Shown here one piece after another: positions 52,681 through 62,413 of a stretch of 64,000 nt of DNA. Positions within the stretch are counted from its first letter, which is position 1; every line of letters begins with the position of its first letter. Source of the DNA: an uncultured Jannaschia sp. (GTDB lineage Bacteria; Pseudomonadota; Alphaproteobacteria; Rhodobacterales; Rhodobacteraceae). The notes below the pieces were generated by a model that saw nothing but the letters and a program-made list of their open reading frames with translations, had not been told where the DNA came from and searched no databases. The stretch is from positions 1,789,001 to 1,853,000 of the forward strand of contig NZ_CANNEZ010000001.1 of assembly GCF_947503795.1 (NCBI RefSeq), given 5' to 3'. A program made the position numbers and the translations under genes.

Positions 52681-53016
52681 ATGAAAACCCTCATCGCCTC
52701 CGCCCTCGTCGCCGCCGCCGCCTTCGCCGCCCCCGCCACCGCGCAGGTCGGATCCGGCACCGCCGCCGCCATCGCCCATTTCAACCAGTCCCACGACACC
52801 CAGGACAACCGCATCGCGCTCCGCGGCGGCGTCTCGAACACCTTCGTCTCGACCCGCTCCGCCTCCAGCGACCGCGCCTACGCGATCTTCAACGCCCAGG
52901 CCGACAACGTGAACGCACTCCGCGGGCTCTACGGCCAGGCCGGCGTCTCCGGCACCCCGGCCTATGGCGCCGAGATCTTCGCCCGCATCCAGGCCGAAAG
53001 CCTCGAAGGCGAGTGA
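52681..53016 (+). CDS. Small secreted protein of unknown function
   Basis: A 111-residue protein with a signal peptide (TLIASALVAAAAFAAPATAQ, cleavage near residue 21). The mature part is rich in Asn, Ala and Ser (FNQSHDTQDNRIALRGGVSN, IFNAQADNVNALRGLYGQAG) and has no Cys. It stands alone between TetR and hemA. AAGGACAG lies 7-8 nt before the ATG. No family recognised. Confidence 0.65.
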   Translation: MKTLIASALVAAAAFAAPATAQVGSGTAAAIAHFNQSHDTQDNRIALRGGVSNTFVSTRSASSDRAYAIFNAQADNVNALRGLYGQAGVSGTPAYGAEIFARIQAESLEGE

Positions 53017-53074
53017 CCCCCGACCGGGCCGCGCCCCAGACAGGTCTCTCCCCCGCCCCCGCGCGCGACCCGAT

Positions 53075-53104
53075 CACGGCCCCCGGTGAATTCCGGGGGT
53101 CGTG
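53075..53104 (+). terminator. Hairpin after the small secreted protein
   Basis: A 12-bp stem (CACGGCCCCCGG / CCGGGGGTCGTG, one G-T wobble) with a TGAATT loop lies 58 bp past the stop. There is no T-run. Confidence 0.4.
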
Positions 53105-53149
53105 TCGTCGTAAGGCTTTCGCCGGAGCCGACAGATCGGTCCGCACATG

Positions 53150-53164
53150 GTGACGCTGCGTCAC
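53150..53164. promoter_or_regulatory. 15-bp perfect palindrome upstream of hemA
   Basis: GTGACGC-T-GCGTCAC is a perfect palindrome with a one-base centre, 101 bp before the hemA start. Such symmetry suggests a protein operator. I saw no clear Irr box, FNR box or sigma factor signature that would name it. Confidence 0.5.
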
Positions 53165-53265
53165 TCGGCCCGATCCTGCGACAGAACGAACCGTTTCGCG
53201 TTCCACACTGGATTCAGGGGTTAAGCCGCGCTAGACCGGCCGGACGGCATGGGGATGTGTGTGTT

Positions 53266-54492
53266 ATGGTTGATTACGGGGCCGGTCTGGACCGGGCGCT
53301 TGCAGCGCTGCATGACGAGGGACGTTACAGGACCTTCATCGATATCGAGCGTCGGCGCGGCCAGTTTCCGCGCGCCGTCTGGACGCGTCCGGACGGGTCC
53401 GAGCAGGACATCACCGTCTGGTGCGGCAACGATTATCTCGGGATGGGCCAGCACCCCGTCGTCCTCGAGGCGATGCACGAGGCGATCGACGCCACCGGCG
53501 CCGGGTCGGGCGGGACGCGCAACATCTCGGGCACCACGGTCTATCACAAGGCGCTGGAGGCCGAGCTGGCCGACTTGCATGGCAAGGAAGCGGCGCTCCT
53601 CTTCACGTCTGCCTATATCGCCAACGACGCCACGTTGAGCACGCTGCCGAAGCTGTTTCCCGGCCTCATCATCTATTCCGACGCGCTCAACCACGCCTCG
53701 ATGATCGAAGGCGTCCGCCGCAACGGCAGCGCCAAGCGCGTCTTCCGGCACAACGATGTCGACCACCTGCGCGAGCTTCTGGAGGCGGATGATCGCGACG
53801 CCCCGAAGCTGATCGCCTTCGAGTCGATCTATTCGATGGATGGCGATTTCGGGCCGATCGAGGCGCTGTGCGACCTGGCCGAGGAATTCGGCGCGCTGAC
53901 CTATATCGACGAGGTGCACGCCGTCGGCATGTACGGCCCCCGCGGCGCGGGCGTGGCCGAACGCGACCGGCTGATGCATCGCATCGACATCATCAACGGC
54001 ACGATGGCCAAGGCCTATGGCGTGATGGGCGGCTATATCGCGGCCAGCGCGCGGATGTGCGACGCTGTCCGATCCTACGCGCCCGGCTTCATCTTCACGA
54101 CCTCGCTGCCGCCCGCTGTTGCCGCTGCTGCCGCGGCCTCGGTCTCGCATCTCAAGCGCGACCAGGCCCGGCGCGACCTGCACCAGGAGCGGGCCGCGGT
54201 GCTCAAGCTGCGGCTGCGTGGCCTCGGGCTGCCGATCATCGATCATGGCAGCCATATCGTGCCCGTCCATGTCGGCGACCCCGTGAAGTGCAAGATGCTC
54301 TCGGATCGCCTGCTGTCGGACCACGGGATCTACGTGCAGCCGATCAACTTCCCGACCGTGCCGCGCGGCACCGAACGGCTGCGGTTCACCCCCTCGCCGG
54401 TTCATACGATGCCCATGATCGAGGCGCTGGTGCGCGGGATGGACGACCTGTGGTCCCATTGTGCGCTGAATCGCGCGCAAGCCTCCGCCTGA
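53266..54492 (+). CDS. hemA: 5-aminolevulinate synthase
   Basis: A 408-residue ALAS of the C4 (Shemin) pathway, making 5-aminolevulinate from glycine and succinyl-CoA. It has [74 protein letters not shown] and the PLP Lys in [16 protein letters not shown]. This pathway is typical of alphaproteobacteria. ATG 53266 has only a weak ribosome site (GATGTGTGTGTT). It has a perfect palindrome upstream. Confidence 0.96.
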   Translation: MVDYGAGLDRALAALHDEGRYRTFIDIERRRGQFPRAVWTRPDGSEQDITVWCGNDYLGMGQHPVVLEAMHEAIDATGAGSGGTRNISGTTVYHKALEAELADLHGKEAALLFTSAYIANDATLSTLPKLFPGLIIYSDALNHASMIEGVRRNGSAKRVFRHNDVDHLRELLEADDRDAPKLIAFESIYSMDGDFGPIEALCDLAEEFGALTYIDEVHAVGMYGPRGAGVAERDRLMHRIDIINGTMAKAYGVMGGYIAASARMCDAVRSYAPGFIFTTSLPPAVAAAAAASVSHLKRDQARRDLHQERAAVLKLRLRGLGLPIIDHGSHIVPVHVGDPVKCKMLSDRLLSDHGIYVQPINFPTVPRGTERLRFTPSPVHTMPMIEALVRGMDDLWSHCALNRAQASA

Positions 54493-54626
54493 CAAGACCC
54501 GTGCATTGCGGCCCGGATGCTGCTACGCTAGTGGCGGCAGTAGGGCGTCGGTCGGGAGTCGACGCCTCATAATTCGGGACGGAAACGCGCACGCAGAGGC
54601 GCGTCCACAGATCGCGGGGCAGGCCC

Positions 54627-55931
54627 ATGTTCGGCCGGAAGTCGAAATTCCTTTCACGTGTCGAGAACCCCGCGCGGGGTTACGACAGCTTCGATCTCAA
54701 GCTCGGGGACGAGATGCGCGGCGAACGCGCAACGCTCGGCAAATCCCTGATGGACGTGCAGCGCGAGCTTCGGATCAAGGCCAGCTACATCGCCGCCATC
54801 GAGAACACGGACCTGTCGGCCTTCGACAGCCTGTCCTTCGTGGCCGGATATGTCCGCTCCTACGCCCGCTACCTCGAGATGGACCCGGAGATCGTCTTCG
54901 CGCGGTTCTGCGAGGAGTCGGGCTTCGGCGGTGCGACGACCCTCAAGCCGATGGAATCCGAGGTCTCGCGGCGCACCGCGCTCGGGCCCGACCTTGCCGC
55001 CCCCGGCCCCGGCTTCGCCATCAAGGCCAAGCGCAAGCCGCAGCGTCCCGTTGATCCGCTGATGGGTTCGGGCAATCCCTTCGCCAACAAGGCCACGCCG
55101 GTCTTCGCGGGCTTCGAGCCCGGCGCGCTGGGCAGCCTTGCCGTACTCGCGCTCCTGATCGGCGGCATCGGCTATGGCGGCTGGACGGTCGTGCAGGAAA
55201 TCCAGCGCGTGCAGGTCGCACCCGTCGAACAGGCGCCCGAACTGGTGGCCGAGCTCGACCCGCTGGTCCCGTCCGCCCCGCAACTCGCCGCGCCCGACGG
55301 CGCCGGTATCGAGGCGCCCGCGCAGGACGCGCTGGCCCGCCTCTATCGCCCGCAGGCGCTCGACGCGCCGATCCTGACGGCGCGCGACGCACCCATTTCC
55401 ACCATCACGCCCGGCACCGTCGGCGCGCTGGCCTCGGCCGAGCCTGCGGGCCTCGCCGGACCGGACGCCGCGCTGGCCGACGGCACGCAGATCGCTTCGG
55501 CCGTCGATGCCGTCCTCGAGGACGCGCTGGGCGACGATCTGCCTGCCACGCCGCGCGTGCTGGCCGATGCGCCCGACGCCGTGGTCCTCGTGGCCGCGCG
55601 CGAGGCTTGGGTCCGGGTCCGCTCGGCCGAGGGCGACACGCTCTTCGAGAAGGTGCTGGCCCCCGGCGAGACTTACGAGATCCCCGCCGGCGAGGCGCCC
55701 GCCTCGCTGCGCACGGGCAATTCCGGCGCCGTCTACCTGTCGGTCGCGGGCCAGACCTACGGCCCCCTCGCCCCCGGCCCGCAGGTCGTGACGCGCGAGG
55801 TTTCCGCGGCCCTCGTCTCGCAGGATTACGCCTTGGCCGACATGGAGCAGGATGGCGATCTGGCCCGCGTCGTGGCCGAGCTGGAAGCCGCGCCCGTCCT
55901 GCCTGGATCCGAGCCCGCGCCCACCGAATGA
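54627..55931 (+). CDS. RodZ-like helix-turn-helix and DUF4115 protein
   Basis: A 434-residue bitopic protein. Residues 25-100 form an N-terminal helix-turn-helix (GDEMRGERATLGKSLMDVQR, ASYIAAIENTDLSAFDSL, GYVRSYARYLEMDPEIVFAR), a membrane span lies near 170-190 (SLAVLALLIGGIGYGGW), then an Ala/Pro-rich periplasmic linker and a DUF4115 domain near 310-390 (VVLVAAREAWVRVRSAEGDT). This is the layout of RodZ, which links MreB to the cell wall. Downstream is ispG, as in many alphaproteobacteria. Confidence 0.85.
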   Translation: MFGRKSKFLSRVENPARGYDSFDLKLGDEMRGERATLGKSLMDVQRELRIKASYIAAIENTDLSAFDSLSFVAGYVRSYARYLEMDPEIVFARFCEESGFGGATTLKPMESEVSRRTALGPDLAAPGPGFAIKAKRKPQRPVDPLMGSGNPFANKATPVFAGFEPGALGSLAVLALLIGGIGYGGWTVVQEIQRVQVAPVEQAPELVAELDPLVPSAPQLAAPDGAGIEAPAQDALARLYRPQALDAPILTARDAPISTITPGTVGALASAEPAGLAGPDAALADGTQIASAVDAVLEDALGDDLPATPRVLADAPDAVVLVAAREAWVRVRSAEGDTLFEKVLAPGETYEIPAGEAPASLRTGNSGAVYLSVAGQTYGPLAPGPQVVTREVSAALVSQDYALADMEQDGDLARVVAELEAAPVLPGSEPAPTE

Positions 55932-56005
55932 CGCGCGGGGCGGTTGCGCCCCCGCCCGACCGGTCCTAGCTGTCGTCCAAGCACTACCGGACGAGGCCTG
56001 CTCCC

Positions 56006-57139
56006 ATGTCGCTGCACTCCATCCGCCCCTGGCGCCAGATCGACCGCCGCCCCTCGCGGCAGATCATGGTGGGCAACGTACCCGTGGGCGGCGACGCCCC
56101 GATTACCGTCCAGACCATGACCAACACGCTGACGACCGACGTGGCCGCGACCGTGGCCCAGGTCCAGGCCGCCGCCGATGCGGGCGCCGACATTGTCCGC
56201 GTCTCCGTGCCCGACGAGGCGTCGTCGAAGGCTTTGCGCGAGATCGTGGCCGAAAGCCCCGTCCCGATCGTCGCGGATATCCATTTCCACTACCGGCGCG
56301 GCATCGAGGCTGCCGAGGCAGGGGCCGCCTGCCTTCGAATCAATCCGGGCAATATAGGCTCGCCCGAGCGGGTGGCCGAGGTGATCCGCGCCGCCAAGGA
56401 TCACGGCTGCTCGATCCGGATCGGGGTCAACGCGGGCTCGCTCGAGAAGCACCTTCTCGACAAGTATGGCGAGCCCTGCCCCGACGCGATGATCGAGAGC
56501 GGGCTCGACCATATCCGCATCCTCGAGGACAATGATTTCCGCGAGTACAAGATCAGCTGCAAGGCGTCCGACGTGTTCATGGCCGCCGCCGCCTACCAAG
56601 GTCTGGCCGAACAGACCGACGCGCCGATCCATCTCGGGATCACCGAGGCTGGCGGATTGACCAGCGGGACGATCAAGTCGGCCATCGGCCTCGGCAATCT
56701 TCTCTGGATGGGGATCGGCGACACGATCCGCGTCTCGCTCTCGGCCGATCCCGTCGAGGAGGTTAAGGTCGGCTACGAGATCCTGAAGTCGCTGGGCCTG
56801 CGCCACCGGGGCGTCAATGTCATCTCCTGCCCGTCCTGCGCGCGGCAGGGCTTCGACGTCATCAAGACGGTCGAGACGCTGGAAAAGCGGCTGGAGCACA
56901 TCAAGACACCGATGTCGCTCAGCATCATCGGCTGCGTCGTCAACGGCCCCGGCGAGGCGCTGATGACCGATGTGGGCTTCACCGGCGGCGGCAACGGTGC
57001 GGGCATGGTGTACCTGGCCGGCAAGCAGAGCCACAAGCTCTCGAACGAGCAGATGGTCGAGCACATCGTCGAGCAGGTCGAGAAGAAGGCCGCCGAGATC
57101 GAGGCCGCCGCGGCCGCGGAACAGACGGCCGCCGAGTAA
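56006..57139 (+). CDS. ispG: 4-hydroxy-3-methylbut-2-en-1-yl diphosphate synthase
   Basis: A 377-residue IspG/GcpE that makes HMBPP in the non-mevalonate isoprenoid pathway. It has [40 protein letters not shown], and the [4Fe-4S] region [20 protein letters not shown] with [15 protein letters not shown] 56006 follows CGAGGC. The C-terminal tail is Ala/Glu-rich. Confidence 0.95.
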   Translation: MSLHSIRPWRQIDRRPSRQIMVGNVPVGGDAPITVQTMTNTLTTDVAATVAQVQAAADAGADIVRVSVPDEASSKALREIVAESPVPIVADIHFHYRRGIEAAEAGAACLRINPGNIGSPERVAEVIRAAKDHGCSIRIGVNAGSLEKHLLDKYGEPCPDAMIESGLDHIRILEDNDFREYKISCKASDVFMAAAAYQGLAEQTDAPIHLGITEAGGLTSGTIKSAIGLGNLLWMGIGDTIRVSLSADPVEEVKVGYEILKSLGLRHRGVNVISCPSCARQGFDVIKTVETLEKRLEHIKTPMSLSIIGCVVNGPGEALMTDVGFTGGGNGAGMVYLAGKQSHKLSNEQMVEHIVEQVEKKAAEIEAAAAAEQTAAE

Positions 57140-57239
57140 CTGGCCCTACGCCGCGACCGCCCTGGACCTATCCTTCGTCCTTGCCCGATCAGTCGAACCG
57201 GCGCCCTCTGAACCCCGGCACAGGTCGAGGGATCGGGAC

Positions 57240-59675
57240 ATGCGGGATCAGGCACGGGTCGTTGTCATCGGGGGCGGCATCGCGGGATGCGCCACGCTCT
57301 ACCACCTGACGCGCGAGGGCTGGGGCGACGTCATGCTGATCGAGCGGGACGAGCTGACCTCGGGCACGACTTGGCATTCCGCCGCGCAGGTCACCAATTT
57401 CGGGATGACCCAGACGATGGTCGGGCTGAAGTCTCATTCCATCGCGCTCTACAAGGAGTTGCGGGACGATCCCGACTATCCGGTGGGCTACAATCACGGG
57501 GATGGCGGCATCCGGCTGGCGAACACGCAGGCGCAGATGGACGGCTATCGGCATTTCGCCTCGATGGCCGCCGGGATGGGTGTCGAATTCGAGGTGCTGG
57601 ACGCCGAGGAATGCGCACGGCGCCATCCCCTGATCTCGACAGAGAACCTGCTGGGCGGGCTCTGGGACCCCACGGATGGGCATATCGACCCCGCGCAGCT
57701 CTGCCAGGCGCTGGCCCGGCGGGCGCGGCTGGCCGGGGCCGAGGTCAACCGCCACACGCCCGTGACCGGGCTCACACAGCATGGCGATGACGGCTGGACG
57801 GTGCACACCGAAAGGGGCGACGTGCGCTGCGAGATCGTCGTGAACGCGGGCGGCTACCGCTGCAACGAGATCGGCGCGATGATGGGCGTAACCCACCCTG
57901 TCGCCTCGATGGAGCATCAGTATTTCCTGACCGAGGACATCCCCGAGATCCTCGCCTCCGACCGCCGCATCCCCCTCCTGCGCTGTCCTATCAGCGACTT
58001 CTATTCCCGGCAGGAGAAGGGTGGGTTGCTGATCGGCTTCTACGAGCAGGACTGCCGGACCTGGGGGATGGACGGGATCGACCCGAACTTCACCAATGCG
58101 CTCTGCCCGGACGATCTGGACCGCGTGACGGACGTGCTGGAGGGCGCATTCGCCCGGATGCCGGCGCTGATGGAGACGGGCATCCGCGAGGTCGTGAATG
58201 GCCCCATCACCTACACGATCGACGGGGCGCCTCTGGTCGGTCCGATCCCCGGCACGCCCAACGCCTTCTGCATCATCGGCCTGCGCGCGGGCTTGGGCGA
58301 AGGCGGCGGGCACGGCCGGATGCTGGCCCAGATGATCGTTCATGGCGAAGCCGAATACGACACATGGGTCATCGACCCCCGCCGCTTCACGGGCCACGCG
58401 ACGGTCGAGCTGACCGCCCTGAAGGCGGTCGAGGATTACCAGAACGAGTTCCGATTCCACTTTCCCCACGAGCATCGCCCCGCCGGGCGCCCGATGAAGA
58501 CGACGCCCCTGACCGCCACGCTGGCCGCCGAGGGCGCGGCCTTTGCGACCGTGAACGGCTGGGAGCGGGTCGATTACATCAAGCCCGATCCCGGTTTTAC
58601 CGAGACGCTGGGCTATGCGTTCAACGAGGTCCGCGACGTGGTCGCAACCGAAGTGCGGGCCGTGGCCGCGGGTGTGGGTCTGACCGAAGTGTCGGGCTTC
58701 AACCGGTTCGAACTGACGGGCGCGGGTGTTGGCCCGTTCCTCGACCGGATGGTCTGCGGGCGCGTGCCGACGCGGCCGGGCCGCGTGGGGCTGGGTTACC
58801 TTCTGAATGACCACGGGATGCTGAAGGCCGAGGCGACGCTGGCCAACCTGCCCGCCTCGGACCGCGGACCGGCGCGCGTTTGGTACGGCTCGGCGGCGGC
58901 TTCGGAATATCACGACATGGATTGGCTCCGCGGCCATCTGCGCCCCGGCGAGGACGTCGCGATCCGGTCATTGACCAACGCGCAGACGATCCTCGTGCTG
59001 GCGGGCCCGAAGGCGCGCGCGGTGCTGTCGGCGGCGGCGCGCGGCGACTGGTCGGCGGCGGCCTTTCCGTGGCTCTCGGCGCGCGAGGCGCATATCGGCA
59101 TCGCGCCCGCTACGGTGCTCGCCGTCAGCTTCTCGGGCGAGCTCGCCTACGAGATCCACGTTCCGAACGAGAGCCTCGCCGCCGCCTATGCCGCCCTCCG
59201 AGTGGCCGGGCACGCGCATGACCTGAAGCTCTTCGGCGCGCGCGCCGTTGACTCGATGCGGATGGAGAAGGGCTTCCTGCACTGGAAGGCGGACATCCTG
59301 ACGGAGTTCGATCCGTTCGAGACAGGCCTCGACCGGTTCGTACGCATGGACAAGGGGGCGTTCGTCGGACGCGACGCCCTGCGGGCGCGGATGGCGGAGG
59401 GGCCGCGCAAGCGCCTCGTGACGCTCGCAGTAGATTGCGACCACGCCCCGGCCCATCCCGGCGCGTCGGTGCGCGCCGCCGGGCGCATCATCGGCACCGT
59501 CACCTCGGGCGATTGGGGCCACCGGACGGGCCTGAATCTCGCCTATGCGTTCGTCGACCCGGACCGGGCCGAGATCGGCACGGCGCTGACCGTGGACGTG
59601 ATCGGCGCGCCCGTGGCCGCCCGCGTGATCGCGCCGTCGCCTTACGATCCGGGTTTCGAGCGGGTCCGGGCCTAG
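57240..59675 (+). CDS. FAD-dependent oxidoreductase, dimethylglycine/sarcosine dehydrogenase-like
   Basis: An 811-residue two-part enzyme. Residues 1-370 are a DAO-type FAD domain (VVVIGGGIAGCATLYHLTRE; His46 in TSGTTWHSAAQV corresponds to the His that carries FAD in dimethylglycine dehydrogenase). Residues 420-811 are a GcvT-like folate domain (GLGYLLNDHGMLKAEATLAN, VSFSGELAYEIHVPNESLAA, FLHWKADILTEFDPFETGLD). It probably demethylates a methylated glycine with folate as acceptor. The stop overlaps livM by 4 nt on the other strand. Confidence 0.88.
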   Translation: MRDQARVVVIGGGIAGCATLYHLTREGWGDVMLIERDELTSGTTWHSAAQVTNFGMTQTMVGLKSHSIALYKELRDDPDYPVGYNHGDGGIRLANTQAQMDGYRHFASMAAGMGVEFEVLDAEECARRHPLISTENLLGGLWDPTDGHIDPAQLCQALARRARLAGAEVNRHTPVTGLTQHGDDGWTVHTERGDVRCEIVVNAGGYRCNEIGAMMGVTHPVASMEHQYFLTEDIPEILASDRRIPLLRCPISDFYSRQEKGGLLIGFYEQDCRTWGMDGIDPNFTNALCPDDLDRVTDVLEGAFARMPALMETGIREVVNGPITYTIDGAPLVGPIPGTPNAFCIIGLRAGLGEGGGHGRMLAQMIVHGEAEYDTWVIDPRRFTGHATVELTALKAVEDYQNEFRFHFPHEHRPAGRPMKTTPLTATLAAEGAAFATVNGWERVDYIKPDPGFTETLGYAFNEVRDVVATEVRAVAAGVGLTEVSGFNRFELTGAGVGPFLDRMVCGRVPTRPGRVGLGYLLNDHGMLKAEATLANLPASDRGPARVWYGSAAASEYHDMDWLRGHLRPGEDVAIRSLTNAQTILVLAGPKARAVLSAAARGDWSAAAFPWLSAREAHIGIAPATVLAVSFSGELAYEIHVPNESLAAAYAALRVAGHAHDLKLFGARAVDSMRMEKGFLHWKADILTEFDPFETGLDRFVRMDKGAFVGRDALRARMAEGPRKRLVTLAVDCDHAPAHPGASVRAAGRIIGTVTSGDWGHRTGLNLAYAFVDPDRAEIGTALTVDVIGAPVAARVIAPSPYDPGFERVRA

Positions 59676-60976
59676 CGCTCCGGCAGAAGGCCGCGCGGCG
59701 AGAAGCGCAGGACGAGCAGCAGGATCAGCCCCATCGTCAGCAGACGCATATGCGCCACCGCGTCGAGCAGGTGACCTTTCAGCCATGTGCCGTCCGCCAT
59801 ACCGGCCGTGATCCCCTGCATCAGGAGGGCGCCCAGCGGCTCGACTTGAACCCAGAGCCACCAGATCAGGAACCCGCCCAGGACCGCGCCCCAGTTGTTG
59901 CCCGACCCGCCGACGATCACCATTACCCAGATCAGGAACGTATAGCGCAGCGGCTGGTAGGTGCCGGGCGTGAGCTGGCCGTCGAGCGTCGTCATCATCG
60001 CCCCCGCCAGCCCGCAGACCGCCGAGCCGAGGATGAAGATCTGCAGATGCCGCGCGGTCACGTCCTTGCCCATCGCCTCGGCCGCCGTCTCGTTGTCGCG
60101 AATCGCCCGCATCATCCGGCCCCAGGGCGAGGCGAGCGCCGCCTGCGCGAGCCAGATCAGGATGCCCAGTACAACGATGAAAAGCCCCGCATAGGCCAGC
60201 TTCACGGCGATGGTGGAACCGGTCACCGGGTCGAGGCCCAGATCGGTGACGCGCTCGACGAAGGACGGGTCGTTCTGGAGGTCGATCTCGTAGGGGACGG
60301 GGCGCGGCAGGCCGATGACGTTCTTCACGCCCCGCGCCATCCAGTCCTCGTTCTTCATGATCGCGATGATGATCTCGGCGATGCCGAGCGTCGCGATCGC
60401 GAGGTAATCCGACCGCAGCCCCAGCGCCGTCTTGCCCACCAGCCATGCGGCCCCCGCCGCAAGCAGTCCGCCGACCGGCCAGGCCAGGATCACCGGCAGG
60501 CCGAGCCCCCCGATATTGCCCGCATTGGCCGGGTTCACCGCCTCGACCGCGGCCACGCCGGGGTCGAGCACCGCGCGGTAGACGAAGAAGCCCACCAGCA
60601 GGATCGCCGCGACGACCAGCCCGCGATACCGCCCCACCCGCTGCCACGCGAGGATCGCCGCAACGACCGTCGCCGCCCCCAGCAAAAGCGCCCCAATGAC
60701 GCGAAAGCCGCCTGCGCCGAACGCTTCGGCATTGGGCGGCATCGACACCAGCACGGCGCCAAGGCCGCCCAGCGCCACGAAGCCCATGACGCCGACGTTG
60801 AAGAGGCCCGCATAGCCCCATTGCATGTTGACCCCGAGCGCCATGATCGCGCTGACCAGCCCCATGTTGAAGATCGTCAGGGCCACGTTCCACGACTGCA
60901 CGAACCCCGTGCCCACGAAGAGCAGGAGCACCAGCGCGAAGAGCAGGAGCCTGCGCGTGTTCATCGAGCCGGTCAT
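59672..60976 (-). CDS. livM: Branched-chain-type ABC transporter permease LivM
   Basis: A 434-residue permease with ten or so spans. It has the LivM signature SDYLAIATLGIAEIIIAIMK and RAIRDNETAAEAMGKDV. Longer than many LivM proteins because of an extra hydrophobic segment in the first third (VGRYRGLVVAAILLVGFFVY). Start ATG 60976 overlaps the livH stop by 4 nt; an ATG at 60964 is possible. It converges on the flavoprotein gene. Confidence 0.92.
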   Translation of the reverse strand: MTGSMNTRRLLLFALVLLLFVGTGFVQSWNVALTIFNMGLVSAIMALGVNMQWGYAGLFNVGVMGFVALGGLGAVLVSMPPNAEAFGAGGFRVIGALLLGAATVVAAILAWQRVGRYRGLVVAAILLVGFFVYRAVLDPGVAAVEAVNPANAGNIGGLGLPVILAWPVGGLLAAGAAWLVGKTALGLRSDYLAIATLGIAEIIIAIMKNEDWMARGVKNVIGLPRPVPYEIDLQNDPSFVERVTDLGLDPVTGSTIAVKLAYAGLFIVVLGILIWLAQAALASPWGRMMRAIRDNETAAEAMGKDVTARHLQIFILGSAVCGLAGAMMTTLDGQLTPGTYQPLRYTFLIWVMVIVGGSGNNWGAVLGGFLIWWLWVQVEPLGALLMQGITAGMADGTWLKGHLLDAVAHMRLLTMGLILLLVLRFSPRGLLPER

Positions 60977-61983
60977 ACCGCTTTCCCCGCGAAGAGGCCC
61001 GTCGGGCGGAACAGGAGGACGACGATCAGGATCACGAAGCTGACCGCGAACTTGTAGTCGGTCGAGAGGAGCTGGACGAGGCCGTCCGGCTCGAGGCTCT
61101 CGGGGAGCGCGTAGCCCAGCACCTTCTTGAGGGGATAGGTGATCGTGACCTCGGCGAAGGCGATCACGAACCCGCCCGCGATGGCCCCGAGGGGCGAGCC
61201 GAGGCCCCCGACGATGGCCGCCGCGAAGATCGGCAGCAGAAGCTGGAAGTAGGTGAACGGCTTGAACGACTTGTCGAGCCCGTAGAGCGTGCCCGCGATT
61301 GTCGCCAGTGCGGCCACCATCAGCCATGTGTACATCACCACCCGCTCGGGGTTGATGCCGGACAGAAGCGCCAGGTCCTCGTTGTCGGAATAGGCGCGCA
61401 TCGACTTGCCGGTGCGGGTCTTGTTAAGAAACCAGAAGAGCACGAGCACGACGATCACCGCGACGACGACCGTGATCGCCTGCGTCGAGCGGATGGCCAG
61501 CCCCTCGTCGAGGCCCGTCGCCTCGCGGAAGCCGCGCGCGGTCACGAGGAACCGCTCGCCATCGGCGAAGCGCTGGTCGTCGGCGCCGATGATGAAGCGC
61601 ACCAGCCCGTTCATGATGAACATCACGCCCAGCGAGGCGATCACGAATGTCACCGGCACCGCCTTCTTGGATCGGTAGAACTTGTAGACCGCCTTGTCCG
61701 TCCCGAGCAGCAGAAGCGCCGTGGCCGCGATCCCCACCGGCAAGGCGAGGAGTGCCGTGGGCAGCGGCCCGAACGAGATCCCCAGCGTCTGGAAGCCCCA
61801 GGTCGTCAGGATCACGATGGTCGTCCCGAAGGCCATCGTGTCGCCATGGGCGAAGTTCGAGAACCGCAGGATCCCGTAGATCAGCGTCACGCCAAGCGCC
61901 CCCAGCGCCAGCTGCGCGCCATAGGCGGTCGCGGGCACGAGGACGAAGTTGGCGAAGGTCACGAGGGCGTTGAGAGGTTCCAT
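60973..61983 (-). CDS. livH: Branched-chain-type ABC transporter permease LivH
   Basis: A 336-residue permease. Landmarks are LGVTLIYGILRFSNFAHGDT, GVMFIMNGLVRFIIGADDQR, SMRAYSDNEDLALLSGINPE and AAIVGGLGSPLGAIAGGFVI, typical of LivH. The start ATG 61983 overlaps the stop of the small secreted gene by 1 nt (TGATG). Confidence 0.93.
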   Translation of the reverse strand: MEPLNALVTFANFVLVPATAYGAQLALGALGVTLIYGILRFSNFAHGDTMAFGTTIVILTTWGFQTLGISFGPLPTALLALPVGIAATALLLLGTDKAVYKFYRSKKAVPVTFVIASLGVMFIMNGLVRFIIGADDQRFADGERFLVTARGFREATGLDEGLAIRSTQAITVVVAVIVVLVLFWFLNKTRTGKSMRAYSDNEDLALLSGINPERVVMYTWLMVAALATIAGTLYGLDKSFKPFTYFQLLLPIFAAAIVGGLGSPLGAIAGGFVIAFAEVTITYPLKKVLGYALPESLEPDGLVQLLSTDYKFAVSFVILIVVLLFRPTGLFAGKAV

Positions 61984-62411
61984 CAGCCGATCTCCTCGCA
62001 GGGGCCTTCGTAGTAAAGCGCGAGGCCCTCCTCGCGCATGTGGACGGAATAGCGCCCCAATCCGTCGGCGATCGTCAGGAGCCGCTGCGTGTCCTCGGTG
62101 TTGAAGGCGACGAAACCCTGCATCGGGGCACCGAAGACGCCGCCGGTGATCGGCGCGGCGAGGAAATCTCCGCTCACGTCCGAGACCTCGACCGTGAAGG
62201 GGTCGGGCGGCGTCATGGTCGGGTTCGCCTCTACGAAGGTCTTGCCCGATGGGTCGGGCATGTAGGTCATCGCCATCTCGTATTCCGTCTCGGTGCAGGC
62301 GTCGGTGTCGAGGCATTCGACCGTGAAGGTGCAGGCGATGCGCTGAAGCCCGTCGGCGGCCGCCGTCATGGGGGCCAGCGCGGCGGTCAGGGCTAGGGCG
62401 ACAGGGCTCAT
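61983..62411 (-). CDS. Small secreted Cys-containing protein inside the liv operon
   Basis: A 142-residue protein with a signal peptide (PVALALTAALAPMTAAADG, cleavage near residue 19-20). It carries four Cys (RIACTFTVECLDTDACTE, then GPCEEIG at the C-terminus) and no membrane span. It lies between livF and livH with 1-nt overlap to livH and 2 nt to the livF stop. ATG 62411 follows GGGGG and is preferred over the in-frame TTG 62417. It is not a LivJ-type binding protein (far too short). Role unknown. Confidence 0.7.
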   Translation of the reverse strand: MSPVALALTAALAPMTAAADGLQRIACTFTVECLDTDACTETEYEMAMTYMPDPSGKTFVEANPTMTPPDPFTVEVSDVSGDFLAAPITGGVFGAPMQGFVAFNTEDTQRLLTIADGLGRYSVHMREEGLALYYEGPCEEIG

Positions 62412-62413
62412 CC

